This document shows positions 33,950-43,499 of a stretch of DNA of 64,000 nucleotides, one piece after another. The DNA comes from Endotrypanum monterogeii (taxonomy: Eukaryota; Euglenozoa; Kinetoplastea; Trypanosomatida; Trypanosomatidae), in the NCBI GenBank assembly GCA_000333855.2, contig CM007316.1, positions 359,623 through 423,622 on the forward strand, written 5' to 3'. The translations under genes were made by a program, and so were the position numbers. Each line of letters begins with the position of its first letter. The stretch's first letter is position 1. Below the pieces are notes generated by a model. That model was given only the letters and a program-made list of their open reading frames with translations, was not told where the DNA came from and did no database searches.

Positions 33950-35212
33950 ATGGCGTCTTCGAACAAAGGCAGCGGCCCCCTTCTGGAGCCGCCAGCAAAC
34001 TTTGCCATGGTCGAGGATGGCGTCTACCGCAGTGATTACCCTACAGTGGACAACGTTCTTTATCTCCGTCACATTGGCATCACGCATGTGGTGCTCCTCT
34101 CGATAGAGCAGCTCCCCGGCCCTGTGAAGCGGCTGTTGGCATCGGATGTGACAGGAAAAGCCGCTAGTGGCTGCCTCACACGCGGCCCTATTCGTATTCT
34201 GGATATTGTGGATATGCGCACCTGGTGTGTGGATGGTAACAACAGCGGTGATGACTTCAGCCGCCACGACGTGATCCGCGCGTTGGACTTTGCTGTGGAC
34301 CGGCGATGGCACCCAGTGCTGTTTGCTTGTCCACTTGGCGAACTGCAAACGAATGTGCTGATCGGCTGCATGCGGCGCTACCAACACTGGGCTCTCTCAA
34401 GCATCTTCACTGAGTGTGAGCTCTATACAAATGTTTGCCGCACTCTTCGCCCGTCTATACTGCTTTTTATTGAATCATGGGACCCCGCTACTTATCCCAT
34501 TAGCGCGGCCAACATTCAATTCCGTAATCGAGAAATGATGCTGCGCGACCGCGCACGTGCGCACAAGGACCGTCGCAGGAAGCAGTGCACCGCCGTTGCC
34601 GGTGGTACTGAAAACCCCCAAATCGTCAGTCAGCTCGACTCGTTCGAGGTGGCCGCAGATGACGAGGAAGAAGCGTTGGCGAGCGGTCTAGATGACCTTG
34701 CTGATAGGCGATCTGAGGATAAGAAGCATGACAGCACTGTGTCGTCCCTGCATCAGGTGAACAGCGAGGCGAGCGTATCATCAACACCGCCACCCGTGTC
34801 CTTGAAGATGCTCAGCCCAGACGCAGCCCTCATTTCCACAAGTGGGCAACGCCCGCCAATGATGATTCGACGCGCTGCAGCGGCTGCCCGACTCCTCGAG
34901 CAGCAGGAGCACCATCTACATCAAACAACCGCATGTAAAGTAGAGGAGCAGGCGATTTTTGTACAGATGGAGGAGGCCAAATTGGCTGGAGTGGTGTGGG
35001 CTGACTGGTACCTGGAGGCTCTCTGTGTCCCGGGGGAACTGAAGGCCCAGGCCAATGGCTCGCCGATAATTGTCTACGGCAGCCTTGACTCTCCGATCGG
35101 CGACGAGCTTCCACCTCCGCATGTGCTTTATGCTGGTGCACGCAATCCACCAGCCCTCGATGCTCGCTCCACGTACACTAAAGAGTTCATTGAGGAAGAC
35201 GATGATGACTAG
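33950..35212 (+). CDS. SIW14/OCA-type tyrosine phosphatase-like protein, probably inactive
   Basis: The N-terminal 180 residues of this 420-residue protein match the atypical dual-specificity fold of yeast SIW14/OCA1: an Ala-Met-Val-Glu-Asp-Gly-Val-Tyr-Arg-Ser start to the domain, a LRHIGITHVV strand, and a signature loop followed by a Met-Arg-Arg-Tyr-Gln-x-Trp helix. In active members the loop is H-C-x5-R. Here Cys127 is kept, but Ala126 replaces the His and Gln133 sits where the phosphate-binding Arg should be. Loss of that Arg normally abolishes catalysis, so a pseudophosphatase that binds a partner or an inositol pyrophosphate is more likely. The remaining 240 residues are acidic/disordered and end in an acidic tail. 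The ATG at 33950 is preferred to the GTG at 33905. Confidence 0.82.
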   Translation: MASSNKGSGPLLEPPANFAMVEDGVYRSDYPTVDNVLYLRHIGITHVVLLSIEQLPGPVKRLLASDVTGKAASGCLTRGPIRILDIVDMRTWCVDGNNSGDDFSRHDVIRALDFAVDRRWHPVLFACPLGELQTNVLIGCMRRYQHWALSSIFTECELYTNVCRTLRPSILLFIESWDPATYPISAANIQFRNREMMLRDRARAHKDRRRKQCTAVAGGTENPQIVSQLDSFEVAADDEEEALASGLDDLADRRSEDKKHDSTVSSLHQVNSEASVSSTPPPVSLKMLSPDAALISTSGQRPPMMIRRAAAAARLLEQQEHHLHQTTACKVEEQAIFVQMEEAKLAGVVWADWYLEALCVPGELKAQANGSPIIVYGSLDSPIGDELPPPHVLYAGARNPPALDARSTYTKEFIEEDDDD

Positions 35213-37154
35213 CGACCACTATGCACGAGGGGAGGTTAATGCTTTTCCCCCTTTGCATTCCTTTTCTCGTATGCCGTGGCTCGTTGTGTGTGCTCATGGT
35301 GATATGGGGGCGGGGCTTGTGTGCATAGCCCGGCGCATGCCAAGACCCGTTTTTTTCCGTTGGTTCGTGTAGGTAAGGAGGAGAGACTCAGCTGCGAATG
35401 TTTTGTTGCTCATATCTTTGCGCACCACACTCGTAAAAACGGGTAAAGCACAACTCTACCGATTATGTCTGATACACTTTTTTTCTCCTTCACGCGCCGT
35501 CCGCCCCTGATCTGTGGAGCGCTGTGGCCGTGCGAAAGGCGTGGCACACATTTGTTGTTTTGACATGCTGTGTTTTTTTTTTTTTTTTGAGTGTGGTCGC
35601 ATCGCTCCGTTCTTCTGACCTCATGAGAGAAAATAAAACGAAAAAAAAAACACAATTTGTCTTGTAGGGGGAATACCTCACGTTCTTCATTGAACAATTC
35701 GGTCACCTGAAAATTGAAGATGATATATCACCATCGCACGGCTGCGTTCGTCGACCTCTCACGCTCCTTCATACTTCACGACCGCTCTATCTTCATTATT
35801 GTTTGAGCGAAGCTGCGACGTGTCTATGGTTAGTTCTTATCCATACGAGTACACAGGGAAGCGTGGAATTATTTTTATTTTTTCCACCGGCTGAACTTTA
35901 TTCGATTCGCAATTTTCACTATGACTTAGTCAAGTACGCGTGTCATGACCCTCTTACCGGAATGAAGCGACACCAAACAGTAGACATCTCACTCATCTCG
36001 CCTTCTCCTATTTCTTTTCCTGCCGCTAGTACCTAGTTGACAATCTTTTGTGCGGTGTAAAAAAATATATACCCCCCTTTTTTTCCTCTACTCATTTCCT
36101 TATGTAGAGTCTGTTCGATGGTCCTCTTTTTGTGTTCATCATTTATCAGCGCAAAGGATACTGTATAACTCCCCTCCTCTTGGAGCGGAGGCAACGGAAG
36201 CACCTGGCTTGAAGGGTTGTGTGTTGCCGCAGCCGCACTGATGCCCGCCAGCGCAGACTTTTAGGCGCACATTTACAGGCAGACGGGGACGTGTTCCCCC
36301 CCCCTCCCCCCGCCCCTTCTCAGACGGACTGACGGTGTCTGCAACTCTTGCCGTGCGGATTTTTCTTCTTTGCGTGTGTGTGTGTTCGTCGGGCAGCCTC
36401 GCGTCTCACAGCGTGGGCGGTGGTAATGGTGCGCCCAACAGACAGCATAAGATACGCAAAATCGAATAACGTGAATTTTTCATATCTAAAGTACGAGGTA
36501 ACTCGGGCACAACTGTGAAGAAGAGTGTGAGGATTGTATAGAGCAAGTTCATATTTTTTTTCCTCCATTTCACCATCTCGAATTTTTATATAATTCAGAT
36601 ACACGTGGGCATAACCTGAAGAGGTTGGAGTCTGCGAGTTCCGGTAAGGGGGAGGTGTGTTATCTGCTCTTGCTCCAGGTGTGGTGTGTCTTGTTTTTTT
36701 TTCATTCTCCCTCCTCATTCTTTCCACTTGCTTACCGGGGCGTCGTCTTTGATTGAGTCCTTGAGAGAGGGCTGTGTGCAACGGTTTATCCACAGGAGTG
36801 GATTTGTACCTACGGAGCGTATCGTGCGAAGGTCGCGAGGTAGACAGGGTGAGCAAGGAAAAGTTGGCCGAAGGCTTTCTTGGCGCTTCCTTTTTTTTGG
36901 GGGGGGGCGGGGCGGGGCTGCACTTGCGGACTCTGTGCTGAGGCAGTGATCCCTTGTTTTCTCCTCCTTGCACTAGACCTACAGCTCGCGTTGGAAGGTG
37001 CATCGCCGACGACACGGCGTGAATTTGTGCATACGACTCCTATTATTTTTGAAGCTGCTATTGCAGTCTGTGTCAATTCCCGTTTAGGAAGCCCATATAC
37101 TCACCTTTTCTTGCCACACAACTTTTTCGTTGCCCTCAAGGTAAAAAAACAAAA
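35213..37154. other. Spacer before the MAPKK-like gene
   Basis: T-rich spacer with T12-T14 runs near 35572-35589 and a G/C-rich stretch at 36895-36915. Minus-strand frames such as 36320-37015 are shadows with low-complexity stretches. I see no gene. Confidence 0.7.
37105..37140 (+). promoter_or_regulatory. Probable spliced-leader acceptor for the MAPKK-like gene
   Basis: A C/T-rich tract ends in CCCTCAAG with the AG at 37139-37140. The leader would be 14 bases to the ATG at 37155. Confidence 0.6.
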
Positions 37155-39638
37155 ATGCGCGCGAAACGGCCTCTTCGTAACTCGGGTCCGTCCTTCAACC
37201 TGGCAGGACTCCTGGATCAAGCAGTGCCTGAGCTGCAGGTGCAACAAAAAAATGAGCAGGAGCTCAATAAGTTCTTTATCGATGTTGACGACAATACCGT
37301 CTCGCCGATGATTACTACAGGCCCCAGCTTCCGTACGGCGAACATGGCGAACCCCTCCGACGTCAAGTTCACTGTTGACGAGACGGCGGAGGAGCTGTCG
37401 TTGAGGGATGTCAGCAGGTCATCAGAACAGAAGGCGAGATGCAATGGTGAAGGCCTTACCGCTGCTGGGGGCACTAGTCCCCCATTGCAAGCTATAGTAT
37501 CAGCGTCGAATGAGGCCAAGTTCATACACGTCAACAACACCAACATCTTCGTGCTTATTGACGGCATCTCGATGTTCGTGGAGGGAAAGAGTACCTTTAC
37601 CGGTACCGAGGACGCACGGCTGCTTGCAGAGCGGCTACGGCAGAAGAGACTAGCCCGATCCGTGGACACGGTACAGGAGGCTATCTTGAATATTGAAGGG
37701 TCAGCTGAGAGCTGCGCCTCCAAAATCCCAGCACGAGCTCCACCCTCCGCCATCTCAAGCCTTCCCGGTGTGGTAGCTGCGCCATCGCCATCGCAGCGTT
37801 CCCCGAAGTCCACCGGGGTGGAGTCGAGGCCGCTAATAGGTAGATGCATCTCAAGCCTGTCGCGACAGCCTCCTCGATCTGTTAAAATCGACCTTACTAC
37901 AAACCTCTGGGCATCACTTTTTAAGGACGCCCGAAGGCCATCGAGCTCGCCGCTGTTTCGCACCTTCAGAGCAGAGGCGCTCAGCAGCAACAGCACCGGC
38001 AACAGCGTGGTGGCTTCCATGCAGAGCACACAGGTAGCTAAGGAAACAATCAAGGATTCTATCTTGTCCTCACCGGTTTTGCCGGTGAGCCCCACGATAA
38101 CCTTCTCTGCCACCACGAGCTCCAGCGCGGCTCCGCGCGATTTCCCATCCTCTACCTCTGCCGGCCTGCTTCATCAGGACAGCACCTCATCTGTCCTCTC
38201 GGCAACGCCCGCTGCAGGCCATCGTTACAGCGGCAACAACAGCCGCGATGCGGTCGCGCGTCGGGCAAAGCCGATTTCCGTGGAAGAAATTGGTCGAAGT
38301 AACCGCTCACTTGATATGGACGAGGTGGTGATTGAGGAGATGATCGGCAAAGGAACCCAGGGCACGGTTTTCCGTGTCCGGGTGGATGGAAAGGTATATG
38401 CGCTCAAATGTATGAACATCGCCGAGGCCATGAATGCAACAAATGATGTGGAGCGACAGGGACGCAAGAAGGGACTGGTGAAGGAGCTGACGATGATTAC
38501 ACTGCAGCGCTCGCGCCTGCCTCCGGCGTATCTTATGCAAATGTTCAATGCCGTGGCCTCCCTGGACGCAGAGAAGAAGCAACTAAGCATCCTGTTGGAG
38601 CTGATGTCCTTCACAGTAGAGAACATTAAGCAAATGGTTTCCCGAATCCCCATCGAAGAACTGATGCGTATCACGCAATCGACGTTCCGCAAGTATATCT
38701 CAGGTAATCCGTCGGCGAAACAAATGATGAAGGAGCGGTGCAAGGACCAGATGCTGTACGGCTCCCCAAGGCATGTATTGGGTCGTAGTACCTACAAGGA
38801 ACCTGCTGCATGGGAGAAGAGCGTGAAGCGTGAGACACCGATGCCAGAGGTCTTCCTCTCAATGCTAGCACACGACGTCCTCATGGGACTTAATGAACTC
38901 CACACAGACTACTCTATCATTCATTGTGATGTGAAGCCTTCCAACGTATTGATCTGCTACGACCAGCAGAAATTTAAGCTGGCCGACTTTGGATGCGGTT
39001 GTGTGATGGAGAACCGGCAGCACGTGGAGCGACGAGGCCTGGATCTCGGCACTATGCTTTATAAAGCCCCGGAGCGATTTGCAGCGAGCATGCCTCACCG
39101 CATCGCTGAAATCGACGACGACGCTGCCGGTGAGGCAGTAGTAGCGTTCACGGCGAAAGCAGATGTGTGGTCATTGGGTATCATGCTCATGGAGCTGGCC
39201 TCCGGTATCCACCCCTGTGAGCAGTTCAAGTCCGACTTCTGGAACTATGGCAACATGCTGAGGCTATCCAAAATGATCAAACCTCTCAACTGGTCAGAAA
39301 CGTTTCACGACTTCATCCTCCGTAGCGTTTGTGAAGATACCTCGATGAGGTGGTCGGCACAGGATCTTCTGAAGCACCCGTTCGTCATCAAGTTCAACCA
39401 CGTGCCGCGTGAGAAACTGAAGCAGTTCGTGCAGCGCCTGGAGGCTGAGAGCAAGACGTTCCACAAGCGCCAGCAGAGCGCGTTGCTCAAAGAACAGATC
39501 TTGCTCAGTACGACCCGTCGGCACAAGGATACATTTCAGCTCCAGAGTAAAAAAGTGTGGTCAACGTATACCGCCTATCTGAAGCACGCACCACCCACCA
39601 AGGATGAGACCATGTTTCCCGAGCTGCGCTATCAGTAG
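37155..39638 (+). CDS. MAP-kinase-kinase-like (STE7-type) protein kinase
   Basis: The 827-residue product has a long, Ser-rich N-terminal region and a kinase domain at about 390-745. Seen motifs are GKGTQG (398-403), the ATP-anchoring Lys418, HCDVKPSNV around His590 and Asp592, DFG (611-613) and APE (638-640), followed by DVWSLGIML. The -DVKPSNVL- run and the sub-domain spacing are typical of MAPKKs, which phosphorylate MAP kinases in the cytosol. Two oddities stand out: Cys591 replaces the Arg of HRD, so this is a non-RD kinase, and an extra segment of roughly 60 residues lies between the hinge and the HxD loop. The C-terminal 80 residues are a charged helix. All residues needed for catalysis are present, so it should be active. 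A STE11/STE20 assignment is less likely. Confidence 0.88.
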   Translation: MRAKRPLRNSGPSFNLAGLLDQAVPELQVQQKNEQELNKFFIDVDDNTVSPMITTGPSFRTANMANPSDVKFTVDETAEELSLRDVSRSSEQKARCNGEGLTAAGGTSPPLQAIVSASNEAKFIHVNNTNIFVLIDGISMFVEGKSTFTGTEDARLLAERLRQKRLARSVDTVQEAILNIEGSAESCASKIPARAPPSAISSLPGVVAAPSPSQRSPKSTGVESRPLIGRCISSLSRQPPRSVKIDLTTNLWASLFKDARRPSSSPLFRTFRAEALSSNSTGNSVVASMQSTQVAKETIKDSILSSPVLPVSPTITFSATTSSSAAPRDFPSSTSAGLLHQDSTSSVLSATPAAGHRYSGNNSRDAVARRAKPISVEEIGRSNRSLDMDEVVIEEMIGKGTQGTVFRVRVDGKVYALKCMNIAEAMNATNDVERQGRKKGLVKELTMITLQRSRLPPAYLMQMFNAVASLDAEKKQLSILLELMSFTVENIKQMVSRIPIEELMRITQSTFRKYISGNPSAKQMMKERCKDQMLYGSPRHVLGRSTYKEPAAWEKSVKRETPMPEVFLSMLAHDVLMGLNELHTDYSIIHCDVKPSNVLICYDQQKFKLADFGCGCVMENRQHVERRGLDLGTMLYKAPERFAASMPHRIAEIDDDAAGEAVVAFTAKADVWSLGIMLMELASGIHPCEQFKSDFWNYGNMLRLSKMIKPLNWSETFHDFILRSVCEDTSMRWSAQDLLKHPFVIKFNHVPREKLKQFVQRLEAESKTFHKRQQSALLKEQILLSTTRRHKDTFQLQSKKVWSTYTAYLKHAPPTKDETMFPELRYQ

Positions 39639-39824
39639 GGAGGCGGGGGGGGGGGGGAAACGGCAGATGACCTTCATGACTCCTGCTAGCACTGTGAAGC
39701 GGTACCGTGTTGAAAGCATCGGTACCTCGTCCCCCAAGGCGTGTATGACCCATCGTAGATATCGGCCAGATCCAAACACAGCGATGCTACGAGAGCCGAA
39801 AAGAATACAGATAAATAGATACAC

Positions 39825-39826
<2 letters not shown>

Positions 39827-39874
<48 letters not shown>

Positions 39875-39977
39875 TATTTATTAGTAGGACGAACTATGTA
39901 TATCTATAGTCGCGCCCCGTGTCGTAGTACGTACGAACGAAAGAAGTAACGACGAGTAGTAGTTAGTTACGTTAGTT
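39827..39977. repeat. TA/TG tract plus error-rich flank, apparent duplicate of 40236-40310
   Basis: Both sides of the gap show a TA tract passing into GTGTGTGT, then similar ATTTATT and GGACGAA-like or GGGCGAA-like words. The left copy contains several extra or changed bases and a stuttering TAGTAGTTAGTTACGTTAGTT-type end. This pattern suggests unpolished read sequence beside the gap rather than a biological repeat. Confidence 0.6.
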
Positions 39978-40235
39978 NNNNNNNNNNNNNNNNNNNNNNN
40001 NNNNNNNNNNNNNNNNNNNNNNNNNNNNNNNNNNNNNNNNNNNNNNNNNNNNNNNNNNNNNNNNNNNNNNNNNNNNNNNNNNNNNNNNNNNNNNNNNNNN
40101 NNNNNNNNNNNNNNNNNNNNNNNNNNNNNNNNNNNNNNNNNNNNNNNNNNNNNNNNNNNNNNNNNNNNNNNNNNNNNNNNNNNNNNNNNNNNNNNNNNNN
40201 NNNNNNNNNNNNNNNNNNNNNNNNNNNNNNNNNNN

Positions 40236-40274
<39 letters not shown>
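40236..40274. repeat. (TA)n tract at right edge of gap
   Basis: Nineteen TA units followed by GTGTGTGT; it is the partner of the tract at 39827-39866. Confidence 0.85.
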
Positions 40275-40282
<8 letters not shown>

Positions 40283-41514
40283 ATTTATTTATAAGGGCGA
40301 AACATGTCAATGCATTATGCGCACCTGCGTGTATACGCAAAGGATAAAGCAGAATGATTTGAATTTGCTTAGGGATTCTTTGGCGGTGTTGCTCATGTAC
40401 TTGTAATGCATCCTTCTTCAGAGGAGCGGGCTTCCTCAAACTGCGGACCCCCTTTCTCTTCTACAGTCCTGTGTGCTTTCCTTTGTTTAATCCACTGGTT
40501 GATGCCAACAGTGATCACGCTTCCTGTGAAACTTTATAACGGAAAGGAAACGTCGACGTCAACACTCGCCAACAATGACACCCACATCCACACAAGAAAA
40601 AAAAAGAGAACAGGAACAAATTTTCGAAGAACAACCACGACAGACCAAGTAGGCAGCTCCCCCTCGTCCTTTTTTTTTTTTTCGGGCTGGGGGTGGGGGC
40701 TCGGTCAGTTGCGCGGATGGGGTTTGCAAACGGGTTGCTTTGCGCATCAGGTGAGTGGGCAAGGGAAATGTTGTCCTTTTTTTCTGCTTTTCTTCCTAAT
40801 CATACCCACCATCTTCTTTGTGCTGTCTTCTGACGCGCCAGCAAAGGCGTCTGCGACCCAGGGGTGCACCACCGCCCCCACCACAAGCCATAAAGGACTT
40901 CTGCTCATTGTTTACGATGGGCTGCCTGCTGGTAAACCAAGGCTTGGTGAATTATCCACTTCTCTGAAGAGACTCGCACATTTGCTAGGATGTGCGGAAC
41001 TCTTGAGAAATGTTGTTGGGTGGTGGTGGCTGCTAGACTTGCTCTCCGATCTGCACACGTTCGGAGCCTCTTTCTGTCGTTAGGTTCGAGATATTGGACA
41101 AACTTTGCGACGAAGGCGCCATGCGAAGTATCCTGTCCGCCTCCGTGAATGTCAACAACAAAAAGAATACATTTGATCTGCAAGTTTTCTCGCAGGCTGT
41201 CCGGGGTCTTCCTCTCTCTCCCCACCCGCCCAAATATATATATATATATATATATATTTGTATATATGAATCACAAAGGGTCTCTAGCAGTGTCCACACG
41301 GCATCATTTTAAAAAAGGTGCTTGTGTGTTTTTATGTGTGTGTGTGAGGAGGTGCGCAAATGACGGACTAGCGACCAGGGAACTTGGCTTAACCTCACCT
41401 GTTTCGTATAACGTCAAGGTGCTTTCATCGCATCCCCACGTTGCAAAACAAAAAAAAATATTAAAGTTGATTGGTATCTAAGCGTACACGAAGTGAGATA
41501 TTTTACCAAGAGCG

Positions 41515-41545
<31 letters not shown>

Positions 41546-41762
41546 TGCTCTCCTGTAACACGCGCTGCTCACATCGAGTTCAACTGTCCTGTTGATCTAT
41601 GTTTCCGTCAGGATGTATCTTCATATTTGTTACGTACTTTGTTTCCCCTTCAACTAATATCATTATTGTTTTTTTCTGGTGATTGCGTCGAGGATATCGT
41701 CCTCTCACGATATGTTCGCTTAATTTTTTTTTTTGCTCAACTTAGGCCATCGCCATCAATCG

Positions 41763-41777
41763 ATGGTACAAAAGTGA
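41763..41777 (+). promoter_or_regulatory. Very short upstream ORF in the Maf-like leader
   Basis: If trans-splicing uses the AG at 41744-41745 (after a run of 13 T and CTCAACTTAG), the leader includes an ATG followed after three codons by TGA. Such a uORF could lower translation of the main ORF. Use of a later AG would remove it. Confidence 0.35.
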
Positions 41778-41882
41778 AACCCAGTTTGCCCCGCCCCATA
41801 AAACAGAGCAACGATAAGAGCATTCAGAGAGACTCCTCCTCCTCATCGCTCGGATATCAGCCTAGGCGCGCTCATAGAATCC

Positions 41883-42521
41883 ATGGCGAGCACAGAGCGG
41901 CCCATCATGGTTGTCGGGACGAGCTCGCAACGCAGACGTGAGATTGCACAGCATCGCTTTGGTGGCTCGCACAATTTAGTGTTCATGTCACCCGGCATCG
42001 ATGAGAAACAGATACGTAATTCCGATCCCTTTGCTCTTACCCGCGCCATTGCAGAGGCGAAAATGGAGGCTCTCCTCAGCAAAATCGCGCAGGATACAAC
42101 GTTGCAGGACCGCATCGCTCAGCGACCGGGTAGCGTCGCGATCACCTTCGATCAGGTTGTCGACTACCATGGTGAAATACGTGAGAAACCCGAGTCAAAA
42201 GAGGAGGCTGTTGCCTTTATCAAGTCCTATTCCAACAATCAACTGGGCACTGTCATGACAACTGTATTGTACGACTTTGATAGGAAGAAGCAAGTATGTA
42301 TGCCCAACACAACCCTCACATTGTATGCTGAGATCCCGGACGAAGCAATCGCACGTGTGGTTCAACGCGGTGATTGCCTGCACACTGCTGGCGCCTTTGT
42401 GGTCGAGGACGTGGATATGAAACGCAGCGAGATCAGAATCGATCCTGGCACCGAAGAGGACGTGTGTGGATTTTGTGAGAAGTCTGTCTTTGCATTGCTA
42501 GCTGCTGTCCACGAAGTGTAG
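41883..42521 (+). CDS. Maf-like nucleoside triphosphate pyrophosphatase
   Basis: The 212-residue protein has the full length of Maf/HAM1-superfamily enzymes. The N-terminal motif is Gly-Thr-Ser-Ser-Gln-Arg-Arg, the counterpart of S-x-S-P-R-R in bacterial Maf and human ASMTL. The central catalytic motif reads Thr-Phe-Asp-Gln-Val-Val (residues about 85-90), followed by Glu-Lys-Pro-Glu-Ser at the place of the usual Gly-Lys-Pro motif, then a helix with Glu-Glu-Ala. Family members hydrolyse non-canonical nucleotides such as m5UTP or pseudo-UTP to the monophosphate, cleaning the pool. Differences from the bacterial consensus (Gln for Pro in the first motif, Phe for Ala before Asp-Gln) may change the substrate. 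The ATG at 41883 fits the family start. Confidence 0.9.
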   Translation: MASTERPIMVVGTSSQRRREIAQHRFGGSHNLVFMSPGIDEKQIRNSDPFALTRAIAEAKMEALLSKIAQDTTLQDRIAQRPGSVAITFDQVVDYHGEIREKPESKEEAVAFIKSYSNNQLGTVMTTVLYDFDRKKQVCMPNTTLTLYAEIPDEAIARVVQRGDCLHTAGAFVVEDVDMKRSEIRIDPGTEEDVCGFCEKSVFALLAAVHEV

Positions 42522-42930
42522 TGGGGCTACAAAAAAGAAGTGAGTAGTGAAAAGTTGGAGGGAATAAAAAAGGCAAGAGGAACGAGTGCTTTAGGAAACA
42601 CTTTGAATTGCTTCTATCGGTGCACCTACACGGTGCCTGCGCCTCTGTACCTTGTTCTTCCAGCTCTCGGTGACGCCAACGTACGCTGCAATGCCTACGT
42701 TCATCGGGCCCCTTTATGGAACGGTTTCTCCGCTTCTCAGGCAGGTTGTGCGTGTGCTTTGCAGGCGTGAGTGGAAATGACTGTAACACCACCAAGAAGC
42801 GACACACACACATACACACACACACACACACACAGACAGACAGACGCACACTTTGACTGCCCACCGGAAAAAAAAAAGATTTTCTTTGTAATTCATCGAA
42901 CAGCGAACTGATGAAACGGAGGCTGTCCTG

Positions 42931-43188
42931 ATGCGTGTGCACTTTGGCTCAAAGCGCGTCTTCGCTTCACGCGTCCATCCAGGTGGAGTTGGCCCCCTTA
43001 GCGTTCCTGCCTCCCTCTTCTCTCTTGCCGACGCCCCTCGTACGCTGCCTAATAGATTGCAGGATCTCGATTCTCTATCCGTGACCATTGTTTGTCCCTT
43101 ACACGGTCATCTGGACAGTGGTGTGGACTGGCTGCTTTCACACTTTTCTTCTTTCACGCTACATGAGTGTGTGGTGTCAATCCCATGA
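42931..43188 (+). CDS. 85-residue ORF candidate, possible gene remnant
   Basis: The ORF has coding-like composition, no T runs and a well-mixed protein sequence. The frame stays open upstream of the ATG for about 13 codons to a TAA, which might mean a lost 5' part. An acceptor-like ACAG lies near 42903 but the first ATG after it is out of frame and leads to a six-codon ORF. The second half (Ile-Val-Cys-Pro-Leu-His, then Trp-Leu-Leu) looks like a folded-domain fragment. I do not recognise a family. A small gene or a decayed C-terminal piece are both possible. Confidence 0.35.
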   Translation: MRVHFGSKRVFASRVHPGGVGPLSVPASLFSLADAPRTLPNRLQDLDSLSVTIVCPLHGHLDSGVDWLLSHFSSFTLHECVVSIP

Positions 43189-43499
43189 AGTATCACTTTT
43201 CCGGTCTCATCTGCACTTAACTCAACTTCGACTGTCCTGTATTTCGCCCCGCAGCGTCCAGATATACGCCCACCACCAATGATCTTTTTTTTTTCTACAT
43301 TCATGTAGGCGTTGGGTTCCCAAGAAAAAAAGTGCTGTTTGGGAAACAGAAAAAAACTCAGTTTCACTGCATTGTGCGGCTGATTATGAGAATATTTGTT
43401 CTACCGCTTACCACTCCCCTTTCTACAGAAAAATTGACACACACATCGAAAGGGAGTGAGAAATGTTGATGTGATAACATACCGTTACACTCCGCTCTT

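Larger units (their letters stand above)
39639..41882. other. Spacer between kinase and Maf-like gene, with a 258-N gap
   Basis: N fill 39978-40235, between TA tracts (39827-39866 and 40236-40274). The 110 bases left of the gap read like an error-rich copy of the DNA to its right. More TA tracts lie at 41235-41258 and 41518-41546. Short coding-like stretches at 39667-39810 and 40840-41080 lack a convincing gene structure. Confidence 0.7.
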
